Both the position numbers and the translations under genes were made by a program. DNA of 52,904 nucleotides from Gammaproteobacteria bacterium (lineage in GTDB: Bacteria; Pseudomonadota; Gammaproteobacteria; Pseudomonadales; Pseudohongiellaceae): NCBI GenBank assembly GCA_030427065.1, contig JAUHWU010000007.1:1-52904 (forward strand), written 5' to 3'. Below, one piece after another: positions 18,932 through 29,001 of this stretch. Each line of letters starts with the position of its first letter. Positions within the stretch are counted from its first letter, which is position 1. The notes under the pieces are model-generated. The model had not been told where the DNA came from. It worked only from the letters and a program-made list of their open reading frames with translations, and ran no database searches.

Positions 18932-20572
18932 TTATTTTTGGCGAAGCACAAGCAGTGTGATACCGGCAGTGGCGAGAATAAGGCTGGTCAAGTGCATATG
19001 TTCAAGCAAACCAGCCAGTGTTGGGTGAAGTGAAATACTGGCGGCTATTAACGCAGCCACACCCAAAAATGTATAACGGCGTGATAACTGTTGCTTGCGC
19101 CGGGCTTCCTGCTTGCGTGCTTGGAGCTCCATTGTTTCACGATAGCTTCTGGCGAGTTTTAGTTCCTGCAGGGTTTCAAAGACAAGCTCCGGAATTTCAG
19201 GCAGTTGTTCCAGCCATTGAGGTAGTTTCTCGGTGATTTTTTTCAAATTACTAATGGGGGACAGTCGTTCCCGTTGCCAACTCTCCAGAAATGGGAGAGC
19301 ATTTTCCCAAAGATCAAGCTCGGGATAGAGTTGTTTTCCGAGACCTTCTACATTGAGCAGGGTTTTTTGCAGTAATACCAGTGAAGGCTGAACTTCCATA
19401 TTAAAGCGGCTGGCGGTTCGAAATAATTGCAATAACAGCATGCCAAAGGAAATATCTTTCAATGGTTTCTCAAAGATAGGTTCACATACGCTACGCATGG
19501 TCGCTTCGAATGCATTGACCGGTGTGTTTGGGGGTACCCAGCCGCACTCCACATGAAGCTCGGCTACCCTGCGATAATCCCGCTTGAAAATAGCCAGCAG
19601 ATTGCGTGCCAGATAGTATTGGTCATCCTTGCTCAGAGTGCCGATTATTGCGCAATCCAGGGCAATGTATTGGGGCTTTTCAGGGTGCTCCCTGGAGACA
19701 TATACATTTCCCGGGTGCATGTCTGCATGGAAAAAACTGTGATCGAATACCTGGGTAAAGAAAATTTCCACCCCGCGTTCTGCCAGAACCTTCAGGTCAA
19801 TGCCGGCAGATTTCAACTCTTCTATCTGGCTAACAGGAATACCATAAATTCGTTCCATAACCAGCACGTTAACACTGCAATAGTCCCAATAAACTTTTGG
19901 CACATACAGCAAGTCAGAGTGTTCAAAATTTCTTGCCAGCTGGGTTCCATTGGCGCCTTCAGACATCAGGTTTAATTCATCGTGAATAATATATTCATAA
20001 TCCTGAACTACCTCTACAGCCCGCAGTCGTTTGCCCTGATCAATATTGTTTTCTACAAACGCAGCGACACTTTTAAGCAGAGCGATGTCCTGGGTAATAA
20101 TCTTGTCTATGCCCGGACGGATAACCTTGACGACGACCTCTTCACCGGTTTTCAGTGTGGCAGTATGTACCTGGGCAATAGAGGCTGATGCCAGAGGAGT
20201 AGGTGAGAATTTTGCAAACTGATTTTCTATGGAATCGTTTAGAGCTTTTTCGATCAGGGCAACAGCTTGTTGTTCCGGAAAGGGTGCAACATTATCCTGA
20301 AGGATAGCCAATTCGTCTGCGATATCCTCAGGAACCATATCGCGGCGTGTTGACAGTAGCTGGCCAAACTTGATGAATATGGGCCCCAGTTCCTGCAGGG
20401 CCAGACGTAATCTTTTGCCACGACTTAATGTGTCAATGTTGGAAACAGCGGGCAGGGGCAGATCAAGCAGCATGGAAAGCAGTTTTGCTTGCTCCAGGCT
20501 GTCAAATAATTCTCCCAGGCGGTAGCGATTAGCTACCCGGTAGATTTTCAGTAGTCTCAAAAACCTGGTCAC
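18932..20572 (-). CDS. ubiB: Ubiquinone biosynthesis atypical kinase UbiB
   Basis: This 546-residue ABC1/ADCK family protein has the family marks: the KxGQ segment [17 protein letters not shown] (about residues 67-83), the Ala-rich loop [10 protein letters not shown], and [11 protein letters not shown] with the catalytic-loop residues. Two hydrophobic helices at the C terminus (about 500-545) anchor it in the inner membrane. UbiB supports the ubiquinone biosynthesis complex, probably through its ATPase activity. It is the third gene of ubiE-ubiJ-ubiB, separated from ubiJ by 238 nt in which I see nothing clear. Confidence 0.96.
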   Translation of the reverse strand: MTRFLRLLKIYRVANRYRLGELFDSLEQAKLLSMLLDLPLPAVSNIDTLSRGKRLRLALQELGPIFIKFGQLLSTRRDMVPEDIADELAILQDNVAPFPEQQAVALIEKALNDSIENQFAKFSPTPLASASIAQVHTATLKTGEEVVVKVIRPGIDKIITQDIALLKSVAAFVENNIDQGKRLRAVEVVQDYEYIIHDELNLMSEGANGTQLARNFEHSDLLYVPKVYWDYCSVNVLVMERIYGIPVSQIEELKSAGIDLKVLAERGVEIFFTQVFDHSFFHADMHPGNVYVSREHPEKPQYIALDCAIIGTLSKDDQYYLARNLLAIFKRDYRRVAELHVECGWVPPNTPVNAFEATMRSVCEPIFEKPLKDISFGMLLLQLFRTASRFNMEVQPSLVLLQKTLLNVEGLGKQLYPELDLWENALPFLESWQRERLSPISNLKKITEKLPQWLEQLPEIPELVFETLQELKLARSYRETMELQARKQEARRKQQLSRRYTFLGVAALIAASISLHPTLAGLLEHMHLTSLILATAGITLLVLRQK

Positions 20573-20810
20573 AACAATTAAATGGATCCGGACTTTACAG
20601 GGGCGGCAACAATATCACTATTCATAATGCCAGTAAAATCAAAGGGCTTGGTAAATATGCAGGGTTGGCAAAGTCTGCCTGAACTCAACAGCGGGTGTTC
20701 CTGAAAAGTGGCTTGCCGGCTGTTATTTGCGGAATCCGGATGTTTCAGATTCTCTTCGGGTAACTCATACTTATGGTGCAGGAACAGCTGTTAAACCCGG
20801 TTCTTCCAGG

Positions 20811-21479
20811 TTAAATGTCTGCAGCCGATTCTGATTGAAGTTTTAAGGTTCTGGAGTTAAGTCGATCAACCCGAAGGCGGAGCGCATCAACCGATTCATA
20901 AAAGTCATTTAACTCTGTCGCTGAAGGAAACAGCCTTGCTTCTTCATGCAGATAGTTATCTATATCGTCTTGCAGATTTTGCCGGGTCTTTTTTGCAAAC
21001 TGGCCTGCCGAATGAATACTGTCATGGGCAAACTGGGTAGGGATATCGCCAATAAATTTACTTAACTGGTATTCCCAGTCGATATCCAGATTCTGTAATA
21101 TTTTCTGGAACTTTGTCAGCAGCCCTGCATCGCCGGTAATAATTATGCCATCGTGTTTCAGACTGGAAGTGTTTCTTGTTAGCAGTAATTTTATTAATGC
21201 TGAAGCGTTTCCTGTAATCGTTATGTCAGCTTGCAATGCTTCATTACCGGAAAGGGACAGGTATTGCTCACAAACCAGCACATTCAGCAGCAGGTCAGGT
21301 GATTGGCAGTGAATGCTCATGCATTTTCCCGATAGCATTGCAATTTGCTTTCGGGTAGCTGGGTCCAGGGACAGTGCCTGATTAAGGCCGGTCTCAATGA
21401 TCGAATAGATAGTTGATTGGAGTAAGCTGTTCACTGTAAAGAATCGCCGGCTATCGGCTTGTGGTTTTATGGCCGACAT
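20811..21479 (-). CDS. ubiJ: Ubiquinone biosynthesis accessory factor UbiJ
   Basis: This 222-residue protein has an N-terminal SCP2-like lipid-binding domain (about 15-125, including [16 protein letters not shown]) and a C-terminal helical, coiled-coil-like region. UbiJ works with UbiK as an accessory factor of the soluble Ubi complex and binds lipid intermediates. The assignment rests on the SCP2 fold, the length, and the place between ubiE and ubiB, which is conserved in gammaproteobacteria. Its start overlaps the end of ubiE by 29 nt. Confidence 0.9.
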   Translation of the reverse strand: MSAIKPQADSRRFFTVNSLLQSTIYSIIETGLNQALSLDPATRKQIAMLSGKCMSIHCQSPDLLLNVLVCEQYLSLSGNEALQADITITGNASALIKLLLTRNTSSLKHDGIIITGDAGLLTKFQKILQNLDIDWEYQLSKFIGDIPTQFAHDSIHSAGQFAKKTRQNLQDDIDNYLHEEARLFPSATELNDFYESVDALRLRVDRLNSRTLKLQSESAADI

Positions 21480-22215
21480 GAATTGCGCAAATACCGCCCA
21501 TTACATTGTGGTATTCACAGTTTTCAAAACCAGCCTCAAGCATCATCTGCTTCAGCGTTTCCTGGTCGGGGTGCATGCGAATGGATTCGACCAGGTACTG
21601 GTAACTTTCACCATCTCCGGTGATGAGCTGTCCTGCTTTGGGCCATAAAGCGGAATAGACGTCATAGGCTTTACCAAGAAGGGGATTCACGGGCTTGGAA
21701 AATTCAAGTATCAGGACTCTGCCACCGGGGGCAGTCATTTCAAACATGGAATTCAACGCTGCCTGCTTGTCAGTCACATTTCTCAGGCCATAGGCGATAC
21801 AGATGCAGTCAAAGGTGTCTGGTGTAAACGGCAGTTGTTCGGCATTGGCGAGGGTATAGCTGATATTGCCACTTTTCCCCTTATCAATAATGCGATCACG
21901 TCCGACCCTGAGCATTGATTCATTGATGTCGGCAAGAATAACCTGGCCCTGACTGCCCACCAAAGGAGAAAAAAGAAGGCTGAAATCCCCTGTGCCTCCA
22001 GCCAGATCCAGCACTTTCATGCCTGGCCTCAGGGCGCTCAATTCGACAGTAAATCTTTTGATAATTCGATGTGTTCCTAGAGACATCACATCGTTCATCA
22101 GGTCATATTTTTTTGCTACAGAATGGAAGACTTCGCCTACGAGGTCGGCTTTATCCTCAACGGCTACCTGTCGGTAACCAAAATGGGTGGTTTTGCTCTG
22201 GCTGTCGTTACTCAT
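21451..22215 (-). CDS. ubiE: Ubiquinone/menaquinone C-methyltransferase UbiE
   Basis: This 254-residue SAM-dependent class I methyltransferase methylates the quinone ring carbon in ubiquinone and, where present, menaquinone synthesis. Motif I is [24 protein letters not shown] follows, then [12 protein letters not shown] and the family signature EFSKP and [12 protein letters not shown]. The start at 22215 ([15 protein letters not shown]) is preferred over an ATG four codons upstream: it has the Shine-Dalgarno GGAAAG and matches E. coli UbiE. The 3' end overlaps ubiJ. Confidence 0.96.
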   Translation of the reverse strand: MSNDSQSKTTHFGYRQVAVEDKADLVGEVFHSVAKKYDLMNDVMSLGTHRIIKRFTVELSALRPGMKVLDLAGGTGDFSLLFSPLVGSQGQVILADINESMLRVGRDRIIDKGKSGNISYTLANAEQLPFTPDTFDCICIAYGLRNVTDKQAALNSMFEMTAPGGRVLILEFSKPVNPLLGKAYDVYSALWPKAGQLITGDGESYQYLVESIRMHPDQETLKQMMLEAGFENCEYHNVMGGICAIHVGHKTTSR

Positions 22216-22351
22216 GTTGCTTTCCATACAAAGCTATATTCGTCACAGGCATTGTACTGCAATGCAGATCAGTTTCGTAACGAAAGCTTGAGAAGAGGGG
22301 GGGCAGGAATAAATCCGAAAAGGCTATTAAAGAAAGAATGGGCGGTTCTTT

Positions 22352-22747
22352 TCAATCGTTAATGGGCATGATATTGACCACCTGAACATCGCCTGGCAGG
22401 TTTTCCCGGCGTGCTCCTGCCTGCTTTAGTTTCAGCAAATAATTTTCCCACATGTCGGCCTGATTAAGGCAAAGTTCGCGCAGATACTCCCAGCTATAAA
22501 TTCCGGTATTGTGATCATCGCTGAAATGCAGGCGAATAGCATAGTTGCCTACTGCATCCAGGTTGTCGATTTTGACATCAATTTTTCCTGTTTGCAGAAC
22601 TTCCTGGCCAGGGCCATGTCCACGCACTTCCGCTGAAGGTGAGTTCACTCTGAGAAATTCTGCGGGTAAGGAATAAATGCCACCATCTTCATACTTGAGC
22701 TCAAGAATGCCGGTTTTGCGGTGGAGCTTGATATCTGTTGGCTGCAT
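22352..22747 (-). CDS. DUF971 (GBBH-like N-terminal domain) protein
   Basis: This 131-residue protein resembles the N-terminal domain of gamma-butyrobetaine hydroxylase, standing alone (DUF971). Landmarks are LHRKTGILELKYEDG, LPAEFLRVNSPSAEVRGHG, AIRLHFSDDHNTGIYSW and LRELCL. The function of the free-standing form is not settled; links to iron-sulfur metabolism have been suggested. The gene sits just downstream of hslU, as in Pseudomonas. There is no signal peptide or membrane segment. Confidence 0.88.
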   Translation of the reverse strand: MQPTDIKLHRKTGILELKYEDGGIYSLPAEFLRVNSPSAEVRGHGPGQEVLQTGKIDVKIDNLDAVGNYAIRLHFSDDHNTGIYSWEYLRELCLNQADMWENYLLKLKQAGARRENLPGDVQVVNIMPIND

Positions 22748-22769
22748 ATCTGGTAACCCGGGTTAGTGA

Positions 22770-24089
22770 TTAAAGTATAAAACGGCTCAAATCTTCATCG
22801 GCCGCCAGGCTGCCAAGGTTGTCATTTACAAATTTTGCGTCAACAACAACATCGCCCTTGCCCTCACTGACCAGTTCACGAGCGCTGAAAGAGGTTTCTT
22901 CCAGTAATCTTTCCAGTACTGTATGCAATCTTCGGGCGCCAATATTTTCTGTACTTTCATTGACTTGCCAGGCGATTTCTGAAATACGCTTGATACCGTC
23001 TTCGGTAAACTCAAGATTAACCCCTTCAGTTTTCAGCAGTGCCACATCCTGTTTGGATAGTGAAGCATCGGGTTCGGTCAGTATGCGTTCAAAATCTTCT
23101 GCGCCGAGCGCATCCAGTTCGACGCGAATGGGCAGGCGACCTTGTAACTCCGGAATCAGGTCGGAAGGCTTGGCAAGGTGAAAGGCACCGGAAGCAATAA
23201 AAAGGATATGATCTGTTTTCACAGAGCCATACTTTGTTGATACTGTTGATCCTTCTATCAAAGGTAGCAGGTCACGCTGCACACCTTCACGTGATACGCC
23301 GCCACCATGGGTTTCATTTTTCTGAGCCACCTTGTCGATTTCATCAATAAATACGATAGCGGTTTGTTCGGTGACCTCAATTGCCCGTGCTTTAAGCTCA
23401 TCCTCATTAATCAGTTTTGACGCCTCTTCATCCTTGAGTATTTTAAGAGCGGACTTTACGCTGACCCGGCGAGGCTTGCTGCGGCCGGCTCCCATGCTGG
23501 AAAACATACTGCTGAGCTGACTGGTCATATCTTCCATGCCGGGAGGAGCCATGATTTCAACACCGACCCTGTCAGAAACCTTTATTTCAATTTCCTTGTC
23601 ATCGAGCTCACCTTCTCTCAGCTTTTTGCGAAACACCTGCCTTGAGCCGGAAGTATCTTCAGAATTATCGGAGGATCCGGGCAACAGGATATTCAGCACA
23701 TGGTCCTCTGCGGCATTTTCTGCCTGTTGAGAGACTTTCAGTAGCTGCTCTTCGCGCAGCATTTTTACGGCGGCATCCACCAGGTCCCTGATGATGGATT
23801 CAACGTCCCGGCCCACGTAACCCACTTCGGTAAACTTGGTGGCCTCAATCTTGATAAAGGGAGAGCCTGCCAGTCGTGCCAGGCGACGTGCTATTTCGGT
23901 CTTGCCAACGCCAGTGGGGCCGATCATAAGAATATTCTTGGGAGTCACCTCCTGGCGCATGGCTTCAGGTAACTGCATGCGACGCCAGCGGTTTCTTAGC
24001 GCAATGGCAACAGCCCGTTTGGCTTCATTCTGGCCAACAATATGTTTATCCAGCTCAAAAGCGATTTCCCTGGGAGTTAAGTCAGACAT
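22770..24089 (-). CDS. hslU: ATP-dependent protease ATPase subunit HslU
   Basis: This 439-residue AAA+ unfoldase feeds substrates to the HslV peptidase. It begins [20 protein letters not shown]. Walker A is GPTGVGKTE, the pore-loop motif GYVGRD is present, and Walker B is [10 protein letters not shown]. The intermediate I domain occupies about residues 110-240, and the C terminus ends LSRFIL, the tail that inserts into HslV. It starts 6 nt after hslV, so the two are translationally coupled. Confidence 0.97.
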   Translation of the reverse strand: MSDLTPREIAFELDKHIVGQNEAKRAVAIALRNRWRRMQLPEAMRQEVTPKNILMIGPTGVGKTEIARRLARLAGSPFIKIEATKFTEVGYVGRDVESIIRDLVDAAVKMLREEQLLKVSQQAENAAEDHVLNILLPGSSDNSEDTSGSRQVFRKKLREGELDDKEIEIKVSDRVGVEIMAPPGMEDMTSQLSSMFSSMGAGRSKPRRVSVKSALKILKDEEASKLINEDELKARAIEVTEQTAIVFIDEIDKVAQKNETHGGGVSREGVQRDLLPLIEGSTVSTKYGSVKTDHILFIASGAFHLAKPSDLIPELQGRLPIRVELDALGAEDFERILTEPDASLSKQDVALLKTEGVNLEFTEDGIKRISEIAWQVNESTENIGARRLHTVLERLLEETSFSARELVSEGKGDVVVDAKFVNDNLGSLAADEDLSRFIL

Positions 24090-24095
24090 AATTGA

Positions 24096-24635
24096 TCAGG
24101 AATCCAGTGCTTCAATGGTTAAATTATGATTTGTATATACGCAGATATCAGCTGCAATATTCAGGCTTTTCTCAACAATTTCCCAAGCGCTTAGCTGGGT
24201 GTTATCGATTAGTGCGCGGGCTGCAGATTGGGCAAAACTGCCCCCTGAACCGATCGCCATAAGGCTATCTTCAGGCTCAATCACATCACCATTACCTGTG
24301 ATAATCAGGGAGGTATGTTTGTCAGCCACCACCAGTAAAGCCTCGAGCCGGCGCAGGGCTCTTTCAGTACGCCAGAGTTTTGCCAGTTCAACAGCCGCCC
24401 GCGTCAATTTGCCGGAATGCTTTTCCAGTTGGTCCTCAAAGCGCTCAAACAGGGTAAATGCATCAGCAGTCCCGCCGGCAAAACCTGCGATAACTTTGTC
24501 ATCGTAAAGACGCCTGACTTTGCGGGCATTGCCTTTCATGACAGTGTTGCCCTGGCTGACCTGGCCATCACCGCCAACCACTACCTGGCCGTTGCGGCGA
24601 ACCGAGAGGATAGTGGTGCCTCTGTATTGATCCAT
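24096..24635 (-). CDS. hslV: ATP-dependent protease subunit HslV
   Basis: This 179-residue proteasome-like peptidase forms a two-ring dodecamer. The catalytic Thr is the first Thr of [10 protein letters not shown] at residue 7, so six residues (MDQYRG) must be removed to expose it; E. coli HslV removes only Met. [19 protein letters not shown] is the family block. The Shine-Dalgarno AGGAG lies 7 nt before the ATG. hslU follows in the same operon. Confidence 0.97.
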   Translation of the reverse strand: MDQYRGTTILSVRRNGQVVVGGDGQVSQGNTVMKGNARKVRRLYDDKVIAGFAGGTADAFTLFERFEDQLEKHSGKLTRAAVELAKLWRTERALRRLEALLVVADKHTSLIITGNGDVIEPEDSLMAIGSGGSFAQSAARALIDNTQLSAWEIVEKSLNIAADICVYTNHNLTIEALDS

Positions 24636-24694
24636 ACTTGCTCCTGAAAATTTTGGAGAGAGTTAGCGTATTCCAACGGATGTTGGGGCAAATG

Positions 24695-24739
24695 CCTGAA
24701 AATCAAGCGGGCGTTTCCCGCAGGACGGCAACTTTCAGG
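24695..24739 (-). repeat. Nested hairpin between the SPOR gene and hslV
   Basis: An outer stem CCTGAAA/TTTCAGG (24695-24701 with 24733-24739) encloses an inner GC stem GCGGG/CCCGC (24707-24711 with 24717-24721). It starts directly after the stop of the SPOR-domain gene. It may be an attenuating or mRNA-stabilising structure; the following T run is broken. Confidence 0.4.
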
Positions 24740-25330
24740 TCAAGGAACGGGAATTCTCATCCGGATAGGATCGATATTATTTTCGATCATGATATTTTCT
24801 GCCGCTTCCACTGCTTTTCTGCCCAGAAAAGGCCCGGACTGCACTCGATACCATGTTCTGCCTGAAAGCGGGTGAGGCTGTATACGAGTGTCGAGATTCA
24901 TTAAAATAAGTCTTGCGCGCAGTGCTTCCGCATCATTGGGATCAAGGAAGGAGCCCGCCTGGAGTAAATAATTGATTTGATTGGCTTCACTTTCAACGGC
25001 GCTGGAGGCAATTTCGACGGGAACAACATTAACCTCAACTTCTGCCTGCGGAAGATATTCATAGAACTCAAGATGGGTACCGGGGTTGTTTTCATTATTA
25101 CCGGAATCCTGTATGGAATCCACAACATCGGAAATGGTGGTGCCATCGTTTAACTGGGTTAGTGCTACGTAGCCAATAACACAAAGCAGCAAACCACTGA
25201 ATAAACCGGAAAAATACCAGCTCCAGTGATTGCTGATTTCTGCATTATTGTTGCGTGTTGCAGACCGAACAGGTTTTTTCTTGCCCGGAGTGCTGCCGGC
25301 TTTTTTCTTCTTCGCGAAATCCTGGGCCAT
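24740..25330 (-). CDS. FtsN-like SPOR-domain cell-division protein
   Basis: This 196-residue bitopic protein has a basic cytoplasmic start (MAQDFAKKKK, then a Lys-rich stretch), one membrane helix (about residues 37-57, WSWYFSGLFSGLLLCVIGYV), a variable periplasmic linker and a C-terminal SPOR domain (about 122-196, beginning NYLLQAGSF). SPOR domains bind denuded glycan strands at the division septum. The start at 25330 has the Shine-Dalgarno AGAGGA and is preferred over an ATG 14 codons upstream. The place before hslVU matches the ftsN-type gene of other gammaproteobacteria. Confidence 0.85.
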   Translation of the reverse strand: MAQDFAKKKKAGSTPGKKKPVRSATRNNNAEISNHWSWYFSGLFSGLLLCVIGYVALTQLNDGTTISDVVDSIQDSGNNENNPGTHLEFYEYLPQAEVEVNVVPVEIASSAVESEANQINYLLQAGSFLDPNDAEALRARLILMNLDTRIQPHPLSGRTWYRVQSGPFLGRKAVEAAENIMIENNIDPIRMRIPVP

Positions 25331-25395
25331 ATATCCTCTAAACAATAGTTGAAGCTGAAATCCTTGCTTCAATTTTTAGGCGTTATTGTCGCTAT

Positions 25396-25424
25396 CAGCG
25401 CCATCCTGGCGGATGTGAGCGCTG
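25396..25424 (-). repeat. GC-rich hairpin upstream of the SPOR gene
   Basis: CAGCGC (25396-25401) pairs with GCGCTG (25419-25424), and an alternative inner pairing GCCA/TGGC competes with it. It lies between the priA terminator and the SPOR gene, in the likely leader of the latter. No function can be given. Confidence 0.3.
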
Positions 25425-25486
25425 CCAGGGAAAATGAATCACTCGGTGTATAACACTGTGTGTCAGGAAAAAAATAATTATCCTTT

Positions 25487-25509
25487 AAAAGCGCTTCAGG
25501 AAAAAGCGC
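25487..25509 (-). terminator. Rho-independent terminator of priA
   Basis: On the minus strand GCGCTT and AAGCGC form a stem with a seven-base loop, followed directly by TTTT. It lies 29 nt after the priA stop. The stem is short but the layout is right. Confidence 0.55.
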
Positions 25510-25537
25510 GGTGATCGATTTTCTGATCCAGGGATAA

Positions 25538-27754
25538 TTATGTGAAATCTATTGGATCTACATCGACTGACCAGCGTACCTTTCGATTGTCCGGGTGTTC
25601 TTCCATTTTTGTTATCAGGGCATTGAGAAAAAGTTGTACCCAGGAGCGTTTGTCCGCCTCAACAATCATTTGCATACGAAACATGCTGGCCCGTTTTTCC
25701 ATCGGCGAAGGCATGGGGCCAATAACCACCACATTGGTAAAGGCAGACTGTATGTCATCAACAATCTCGCTGAGAAATTTTATCGGTAAATTCTGATTTG
25801 ATGCTTCTGCGCGGATCAGAGCCATATAACTGAATGGAGGGAGGTTACCCAGTTTCCTCTCCTCAAGTAACTTGCGCGCAAAGGGAACATAGCCTTCCCC
25901 GACCAGTGACTGCAATGTGGGATGTGTGCTGTTGTAGGTCTGGATGACAACTTCGCCGGATGTCTCCCCCCGGCCAGCTCGGCCGGAGACCTGGGTCAGC
26001 AGTTGCCCCATTTGTTCCTGGCCGCGAAAATCCGCACTGAAAAGCCCGCCATCCGCATCCAGCACTGCCACCAGTGTTACATTCGGGAAATGGTGTCCCT
26101 TTGATAGCATTTGCGTGCCGACAAGAATGCATGGCTTGCCGCTGTCGACCTTTTCAATAATGTTATGCAGGGCATCTCTGTTCCGGGTGGAATCCTTGTC
26201 AATACGATGTACAGGGATTTCGGGGAATAAGTCTTTTACGGTCTGTTCGGTTTTCTGGGTGCCCAAACCCATTGCGGCGAGATCAGTGCCGCCACATTCC
26301 TGACAGCTTGCTGGAACCGGCTTTTGCGCTTCACAATGATGGCAGCTGAGTCTTGGAGGGTGTCTGTGCAGGGTGTAACTACTGTCACAGCGAGGGCAGG
26401 TTGCGATCCACCCACATTCCCGACACAGCAGCAGGGGAGCAAAACCACGGCGATTAATGAAAATAAGTACCTGGTTTTTTCTTTCCAGATGCGAGCGAAT
26501 TATGTCAATCAGTGCAGCGGAAAAGCCTTCGCTGAGTTCCTGCCCTTTAATGTCCAGCAGACGGTATTCAGGGTGATTTGCCTCACCTGCTCTGTGTGTG
26601 AGACGAAGATAGTGATAGCGACCGGCCAGGGCATTATTCAGGCTTTCCAGACTTGGCGTGGCAGTGCCAAGAACCACAGGAATGTTCAGTTGCCTGGCGC
26701 GGTAGATAGCCAGATCGCGGCCCGAATAACGAAATCCATCCTGTTGTTTATAGGATGCATCATGCTCTTCATCGATAATGATTAATCCTGGATTGGCAAG
26801 CGGAGTAAAAATTGCAGAACGTGTTCCAATAATAATATCGGCCCTGCCATTAAGAGCTCGAAGCCAGGCTGACAGGCGCTGATTGTCAGTCAGGCCAGAG
26901 TGGAATACAGCGATATCCCGATTAAAGCGACGTTCAAAGCGACGCAGGGTTTGAGGTGTCAGGCTGATTTCGGGTACCAGCACCAGGACCTGCTTGCCCA
27001 GCGCCAATACATCTGCAATGGCCTGCAGATAGATTTCTGTCTTGCCACTGCCAGTGACCCCCTCAAGTAAATGAACATTAAACTGATCGTTGTTTTGCCT
27101 GATGGCAGTCAACGCAATCTGCTGTTCAGGGTTGAGCTGCAGTGGTTCATCCTCACCATAAAGGTTTTTGTTGTGAGTTTCAGTAACCCGCTGATGCCGG
27201 ACTTCTTCTATCAGGCCCTTTTCGACAAGGGTTCTCAGAATGCTGGAGACCTCCTTGCCGACTGATTTTTTAAGATCTGCGGAGGTCATTTTTTCCCGTC
27301 TGCAGATGAGCTCGAGTAATTCCAGTTGCCTGGGGGCATTTTTCAGGGAGGAAGTTTCAAAGCTGGCACCAGCGCCTGTTAATTGCCAGTAATGGGACTG
27401 CTTTTCTTCGGCGGCATTGCCTTTGCGAATCTGAACCGGCAGTGAGGTTTGCAGTACCTGGCCGATCGGGAACTGGTAGTAAGCGGCGGCCCACTGGTAG
27501 AGTTGCATAAGCTTGTCATCAAGCACGGGCGTCTGGTCGATCAATTTATACGCAGCCTTGATTTTGGCGGCAGGAAAATCGCTATTTTTGCTGGTTCCGG
27601 TTATCAGACCAATCATCCGTCTGCTGCCAAATGGCACCTGGACTCTTGCTCCGGATTTTAATCTGGTTTGGTCACAGCCCGGCGGCGGCCGGTAGTCGAA
27701 AGTCCGGCGTAAGGGCGAGGGAACGGCAACCTGTATATAAAAATCTGTTGTCAC
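25538..27754 (-). CDS. priA: Primosomal replication restart helicase PriA
   Basis: This 738-residue superfamily 2 helicase reloads the replisome at stalled forks. The N-terminal DNA-binding domain begins TTDFYIQVAVPSPLRRTFDY. Walker A is GVTGSGKTEIYLQ, Walker B is DEEH, and a cluster of Cys pairs (CRECGW, CPRC, CHHC, CQEC) binds zinc. Helicase motifs IDKDST and QVSGRAGRG follow. A GTG at 27754 is the only plausible start codon near the expected N terminus. It gives a length close to the 732 residues of E. coli PriA. The frame stays open upstream to 28063, but that part is antisense to the chorismate mutase gene. Confidence 0.96.
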   Translation of the reverse strand: MTTDFYIQVAVPSPLRRTFDYRPPPGCDQTRLKSGARVQVPFGSRRMIGLITGTSKNSDFPAAKIKAAYKLIDQTPVLDDKLMQLYQWAAAYYQFPIGQVLQTSLPVQIRKGNAAEEKQSHYWQLTGAGASFETSSLKNAPRQLELLELICRREKMTSADLKKSVGKEVSSILRTLVEKGLIEEVRHQRVTETHNKNLYGEDEPLQLNPEQQIALTAIRQNNDQFNVHLLEGVTGSGKTEIYLQAIADVLALGKQVLVLVPEISLTPQTLRRFERRFNRDIAVFHSGLTDNQRLSAWLRALNGRADIIIGTRSAIFTPLANPGLIIIDEEHDASYKQQDGFRYSGRDLAIYRARQLNIPVVLGTATPSLESLNNALAGRYHYLRLTHRAGEANHPEYRLLDIKGQELSEGFSAALIDIIRSHLERKNQVLIFINRRGFAPLLLCRECGWIATCPRCDSSYTLHRHPPRLSCHHCEAQKPVPASCQECGGTDLAAMGLGTQKTEQTVKDLFPEIPVHRIDKDSTRNRDALHNIIEKVDSGKPCILVGTQMLSKGHHFPNVTLVAVLDADGGLFSADFRGQEQMGQLLTQVSGRAGRGETSGEVVIQTYNSTHPTLQSLVGEGYVPFARKLLEERKLGNLPPFSYMALIRAEASNQNLPIKFLSEIVDDIQSAFTNVVVIGPMPSPMEKRASMFRMQMIVEADKRSWVQLFLNALITKMEEHPDNRKVRWSVDVDPIDFT

Positions 27755-27953
27755 TACTTGAGTCTGTGCTGGCGAATAAGCAGGAACAGCATCTGCAAGC
27801 GTCCGGGAAGATCGCCTGGAAAGAGTTGTCCGTGCCAGATTAACGAAGAAGAAAAAGCGAATATAGCAAATATCAGCCAGTAGAGGAGATTCATAATTTC
27901 TTGGTTTATACTCTACTGTTTTCACGGACCACGCCCGCGGAGTATTTAACCCT

Positions 27954-28244
27954 ATGCAAAGCCAACAAGTTCCTGACGAATTGCTCGAGCTGCGAGACGC
28001 TATAGATCGTATTGATGATGAATTGCTGACCTTGCTGGCACGACGCTTTGAGGTTACTGCCAAGGTTGGTGAACTTAAAGCCAGTCAAAAGCTGGATTCC
28101 GTGGATCCTGTCAGGGAGCAGCAGAAGCTTGAACGCCTGAAAAAACAGGCAATGGATAAATCCCTGAATAGTGAATTCATTCTGGATTTGTTTCAGGCTA
28201 TTTTTGATGAGGTTGTAAAGAATCACCGTTCTTACCTGAAGTAG
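27954..28244 (+). CDS. Stand-alone AroQ-type chorismate mutase
   Basis: This 96-residue all-helical protein rearranges chorismate to prephenate. The first helix has LRDAIDRIDDELLTLLARRF, where the first Arg and the later Arg match E. coli Arg11 and Arg28. VGELKAS carries the Lys39 equivalent, and DPVREQQ the later Arg. There is no prephenate dehydratase or dehydrogenase domain and no signal peptide, so it is a cytoplasmic monofunctional form. The gene is divergent from priA. A TATACT hexamer at 27907-27912 may be its -10 box. Confidence 0.88.
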   Translation: MQSQQVPDELLELRDAIDRIDDELLTLLARRFEVTAKVGELKASQKLDSVDPVREQQKLERLKKQAMDKSLNSEFILDLFQAIFDEVVKNHRSYLK

Positions 28245-28352
28245 ACGTCTGTTTTTCGTTTTTTTCTACTGGTTAACCCTGCCGAGGCAGTAAACTAATG
28301 TCTCGGGATCGCGCTTACCGGTAGTCCCATTGTCCGGCCCTGCCTTGATCTC

Positions 28353-28380
28353 TTGTACTGGGACTATTTTCTGTTAGAAT
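28353..28380 (+). promoter_or_regulatory. Sigma-70 promoter of rpmE
   Basis: TTGTAC (28353-28358) and TAGAAT (28375-28380) are 16 bases apart. A start near 28387 would give a leader of about 178 nt before rpmE. Confidence 0.55.
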
Positions 28381-28386
28381 GCGCCC

Positions 28387-28564
28387 TCTTTTTTTCCGCG
28401 GGAAAAAAGCCTGGCCAGCTCCCTTGCTGGTTTTGATTGATAATCCAATAGATGGATATGGTGCCTGTAAGAGCCAGCGTCTGGTAAGCCTTTAGCAAGC
28501 GACCAGATAGAAACAGATAGAAAGCCGGTTTAGTGACAGGTAGCGATATTCGGAGAGACAGACC
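28387..28564 (+). promoter_or_regulatory. Structured rpmE (L31) leader
   Basis: Three hairpins can be drawn in the expected leader: a T-rich/A-rich stem at 28390-28408, CCAGC/GCTGG at 28415-28430 followed by TTTT, and TCTGGT/ACCAGA at 28480-28507. The second resembles a terminator. L31 leaders that bind the protein are known in gammaproteobacteria, so autoregulation is plausible, but I did not match a known model base by base. Confidence 0.45.
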
Positions 28565-28777
28565 ATGAAAGCAGACATTCATCCAAAATATCAGGACATT
28601 ACCGTTACCTGTGGTTGCGGTAACGTGATCGAGACCCGTTCAACCCTGAAAGAAGACGTACGTATAGACGTATGTTCCCAGTGCCACCCCTTTTATACCG
28701 GCAAGCAGAAAATTGTTGATACCGGTGGCCGTGTAGACCGCTTCAAGAAACGTTTTGGTGGCGCTCGCAAGATCTGA
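28565..28777 (+). CDS. rpmE: 50S ribosomal protein L31, zinc-binding form
   Basis: This 70-residue protein is the usual length. The four zinc ligands are present: TCGCG gives Cys16 and Cys18, and CSQC gives Cys37 and Cys40, so this is the C+ form and not the zinc-free paralogue YkgM/RpmE2. L31 forms a bridge between the subunits near the central protuberance. The Shine-Dalgarno GGAGAG lies 8 nt before the ATG. The gene has its own promoter and a long leader. Confidence 0.97.
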   Translation: MKADIHPKYQDITVTCGCGNVIETRSTLKEDVRIDVCSQCHPFYTGKQKIVDTGGRVDRFKKRFGGARKI

Positions 28778-29001
28778 TTGCAGACTGGTAGCTGCTTTGT
28801 GGCGGTTTGATAGTTGTTAGCTGGATGCTTTAACAATCACCTGGTTATAGCTGACTATCTATCAACTCACTATCAGCTACCTCGTTTCAGAAAGTAAGCC
28901 GGCAAGGCTCAGTTGCCGCCTATTATTTTGCCGATAAATACGTGCTGGCAGGGTGTGGTGCTTTAATGGCGCGCTATAAACGTCAGCACTCGGCATTCAA
29001 A

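Noticed and set aside
27755-28063. Upstream extension of the priA frame by 103 codons
   Set aside because: It has no homology to PriA, is Ser/Arg-rich and runs antisense to the chorismate mutase gene. The GTG at 27754 gives the expected length.
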